DNA of 12,222 bases. It comes from Rhodobacteraceae bacterium UBA6273. Its GTDB lineage: Bacteria > Pseudomonadota > Alphaproteobacteria > Rhodobacterales > Rhodobacteraceae. Positions 10,925 to 12,222 of the stretch are shown piece after piece. The translations under genes were made by a program, and so were the position numbers. How positions within the stretch are numbered: position 1 is the stretch's first letter; each line of letters opens with the position of its first letter. Where the stretch lies: contig DJUV01000205.1 in assembly GCA_002440625.1 (NCBI GenBank), forward strand, positions 1 through 12,222, read 5' to 3'. The notes beneath the pieces were generated by a model that worked only from the letters and a program-made list of their open reading frames with translations, had not been told where the DNA came from and made no database searches.

Positions 10925-12222
10925 CAGCCCTGAGCCCGCTCGGCCCCTTCCGTGATAGCCTGACGCAGCTTGCGTTCCAGGCTTTCCTGTTTCTGTCTGG
11001 CGTGCAGCTTCAGCCCGAACATGTCCTTGACGTAGAAGCTGTCCACCACCTGCGCGCCATAGGTCGCGATCACGGCGGAGGCAATATAGATGTTGTTGTT
11101 GGCCAGCGTCCGCGTCAGGTCATAGAGAAGGCCGGGGCGGTCGCGGGTATCGACCTCGATGATCGTGTAGATTTCCGATCCCTCGTTGTCGATAGTGACA
11201 TGGGTCGGAAACTGGAACTGGCGTTCGCGCTTCTTGATCTTGTCGCGGTCCTTCAGCGCCTCGCGCGCCACGACCTCGCCCTTGAAGGTCTTTTCGATCA
11301 TGACCCTGAGGCGGGGAAGGCGGTCGGTCTCATAGGGGTGGCCCTCGCTGTCCTGAATCCAGAACACCGCCGTCGCATAGCCGTCCTTCGAGGTATAGGT
11401 ACGGGCATCGACGACATTTGCGCCGACCAGCGCCAGCGCCCCGGCAAGGCGCGAGAAGATGCCGGGATGATCGGCCAGCGCGAAACAGGCGCGGGTGGCG
11501 TCGTGGTCGGGATCGGGCTTCAGGTCGATGCGGATCGCATCGTCGGGAATGTCGCGCAAGAGGGTGGCAAAGACCGCCTGGGTGTCGGTCGAAAGGCCCT
11601 GCCAATAGGGGTCGTAGTGCCGCCCCGTCTCGCGCCTTATGTCCTTCGCATCCCAGCCGACCAGCGCCTCGCGCAGCGCGCGCTTGGCCTCATCCTCGCG
11701 TTTGGCGCGGTTCACGTTCTCAAGCCCCGCTTCCAGCGCCTCGGAGGTTTCGGCGTGGAGCCGCCTGAGGAGCATGGCCTTCCAGTTATTCCAGGTGTTC
11801 GGCCCGACACCGCGAATGTCGCAGACCGTCAGCACCGTCAGAAGGTCGAGGCGCTTGCGCGTCTTCACGATCTTGGCGAAGTCGCGCACCGTCCGCGGAT
11901 CGGAGATGTCGCGCTTCTGCGCCATGTCCGACATGATGAGGTGATAGCGCACCAGCCATTCGACGGTTTCGCATTCCTCGGGATTGAGCCCAAGGCGCGG
12001 TGCCACCTTGCGCGCGATCTGCGCGCCGAGGATCGAATGATCCTCGGGCCGGCCCTTGCCGATGTCGTGGAGGAGAAGCGCCACGTAAAGCACCCGCCGG
12101 TTCACCCCGGCATCGAGGATCGCCGACGAGAGCGGCAGTTCCTCGATCAGTTCATGCCGTTCGATCTGGGCGAGGGTGGAGATGGTCTGGATCGTGTGCT
12201 CGTCCACCGTGTAGTGGTGGTA
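10924..12222 (-). CDS. glnD: PII uridylyltransferase / uridylyl-removing enzyme GlnD (5' end cut off by window)
   Basis: GlnD senses glutamine and adds or removes UMP on PII proteins (GlnB/GlnK), controlling nitrogen metabolism. The visible part is the C-terminal 432 residues. The frame is open to the right edge, opening YHHYTVDEHT, a conserved GlnD block leading into the HD domain; the apparent GTG start at 12207 is just an internal Val. The HD motif is YVALLLHDIGKGRPEDHS (His52-Asp53 of the visible part), which carries the uridylyl-removing activity. Two ACT domains follow: ACT1 about 243-300 (ADHPGIFSRLAGALALVGANVVDART) and ACT2 about 348-420 (TRDRPGLLYDLTRTLANNNIYIAS), the glutamine-sensing part. 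The nucleotidyltransferase domain, about half of the usual length of around 900, lies outside. The TGA overlaps the murJ ATG by one base. Confidence 0.97.
   Translation of the reverse strand, partial: YHHYTVDEHTIQTISTLAQIERHELIEELPLSSAILDAGVNRRVLYVALLLHDIGKGRPEDHSILGAQIARKVAPRLGLNPEECETVEWLVRYHLIMSDMAQKRDISDPRTVRDFAKIVKTRKRLDLLTVLTVCDIRGVGPNTWNNWKAMLLRRLHAETSEALEAGLENVNRAKREDEAKRALREALVGWDAKDIRRETGRHYDPYWQGLSTDTQAVFATLLRDIPDDAIRIDLKPDPDHDATRACFALADHPGIFSRLAGALALVGANVVDARTYTSKDGYATAVFWIQDSEGHPYETDRLPRLRVMIEKTFKGEVVAREALKDRDKIKKRERQFQFPTHVTIDNEGSEIYTIIEVDTRDRPGLLYDLTRTLANNNIYIASAVIATYGAQVVDSFYVKDMFGLKLHARQKQESLERKLRQAITEGAERAQG

Noticed and set aside
10924..12207. A complete 427-residue protein starting at GTG 12207
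   Set aside because: The frame stays open to the window edge and the preceding codons (YHHYT) belong to the conserved GlnD block, so this is an internal Val of a truncated glnD.

Overview
The window is high-GC bacterial DNA carrying an ordinary alphaproteobacterial gene set. The protein sequences (short BcaT-type aminotransferase, Nfu protein with an N-terminal Nfu_N domain, propeller-RTX protein, glnD-murJ pair) look most like the Rhodobacterales (Rhodobacteraceae/Paracoccaceae). That placement rests on recognising family style, not on a search. Ten of the eleven genes are on the minus strand; only a rhomboid-like gene is on the plus strand. No tRNA, rRNA, insertion sequence, CRISPR array or phage gene was seen.

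Layout, from left to right. (1) 1-983: 3'-truncated gene for a BMP-family (nucleoside-type) periplasmic binding protein, with its own promoter and a leader of repeated CCAATTG motifs. (2) 1128-2714: a tight minus-strand operon read nfu, tsaB, rimI, with overlapping junctions and TTG/GTG starts. It is preceded by a clear -35/-10 promoter and a 17-bp palindrome that matches the Irr iron control element. (3) 2800-4159: a branched-chain aminotransferase followed by a universal stress protein, behind a TTGCCT-N17-TTTAAT promoter. (4) 4248-6782: a large secreted RTX calcium-binding protein with an N-terminal beta-propeller. (5) 6882-7367: a single-module VOC (CatE-like) protein. (6) 7368-7605: a 238-bp gap without a gene but with three inverted repeats. 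(7) 7606-8640: trpS, divergent from (8) 8715-9401, a rhomboid-family membrane protein whose catalytic His appears to be Asp. (9) 9392-10924 murJ and (10) 10924-12222 the C-terminal half of glnD (5' end outside the window) form a translationally coupled pair. murJ converges on the rhomboid gene and overlaps it by 10 bp.

Functionally the region is housekeeping (t6A tRNA modification, Fe-S carrier, protein acetylation, tryptophan charging, lipid II flipping, PII nitrogen signalling) interrupted by one accessory-looking secreted RTX gene. The points most worth a second look are the probable Irr control of an Fe-S/t6A operon, the pseudo-rhomboid, the duplicated RTX cassette in an orphan type I substrate, and the structured intergenic regions around the VOC gene. 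I found no convincing new multi-gene system.
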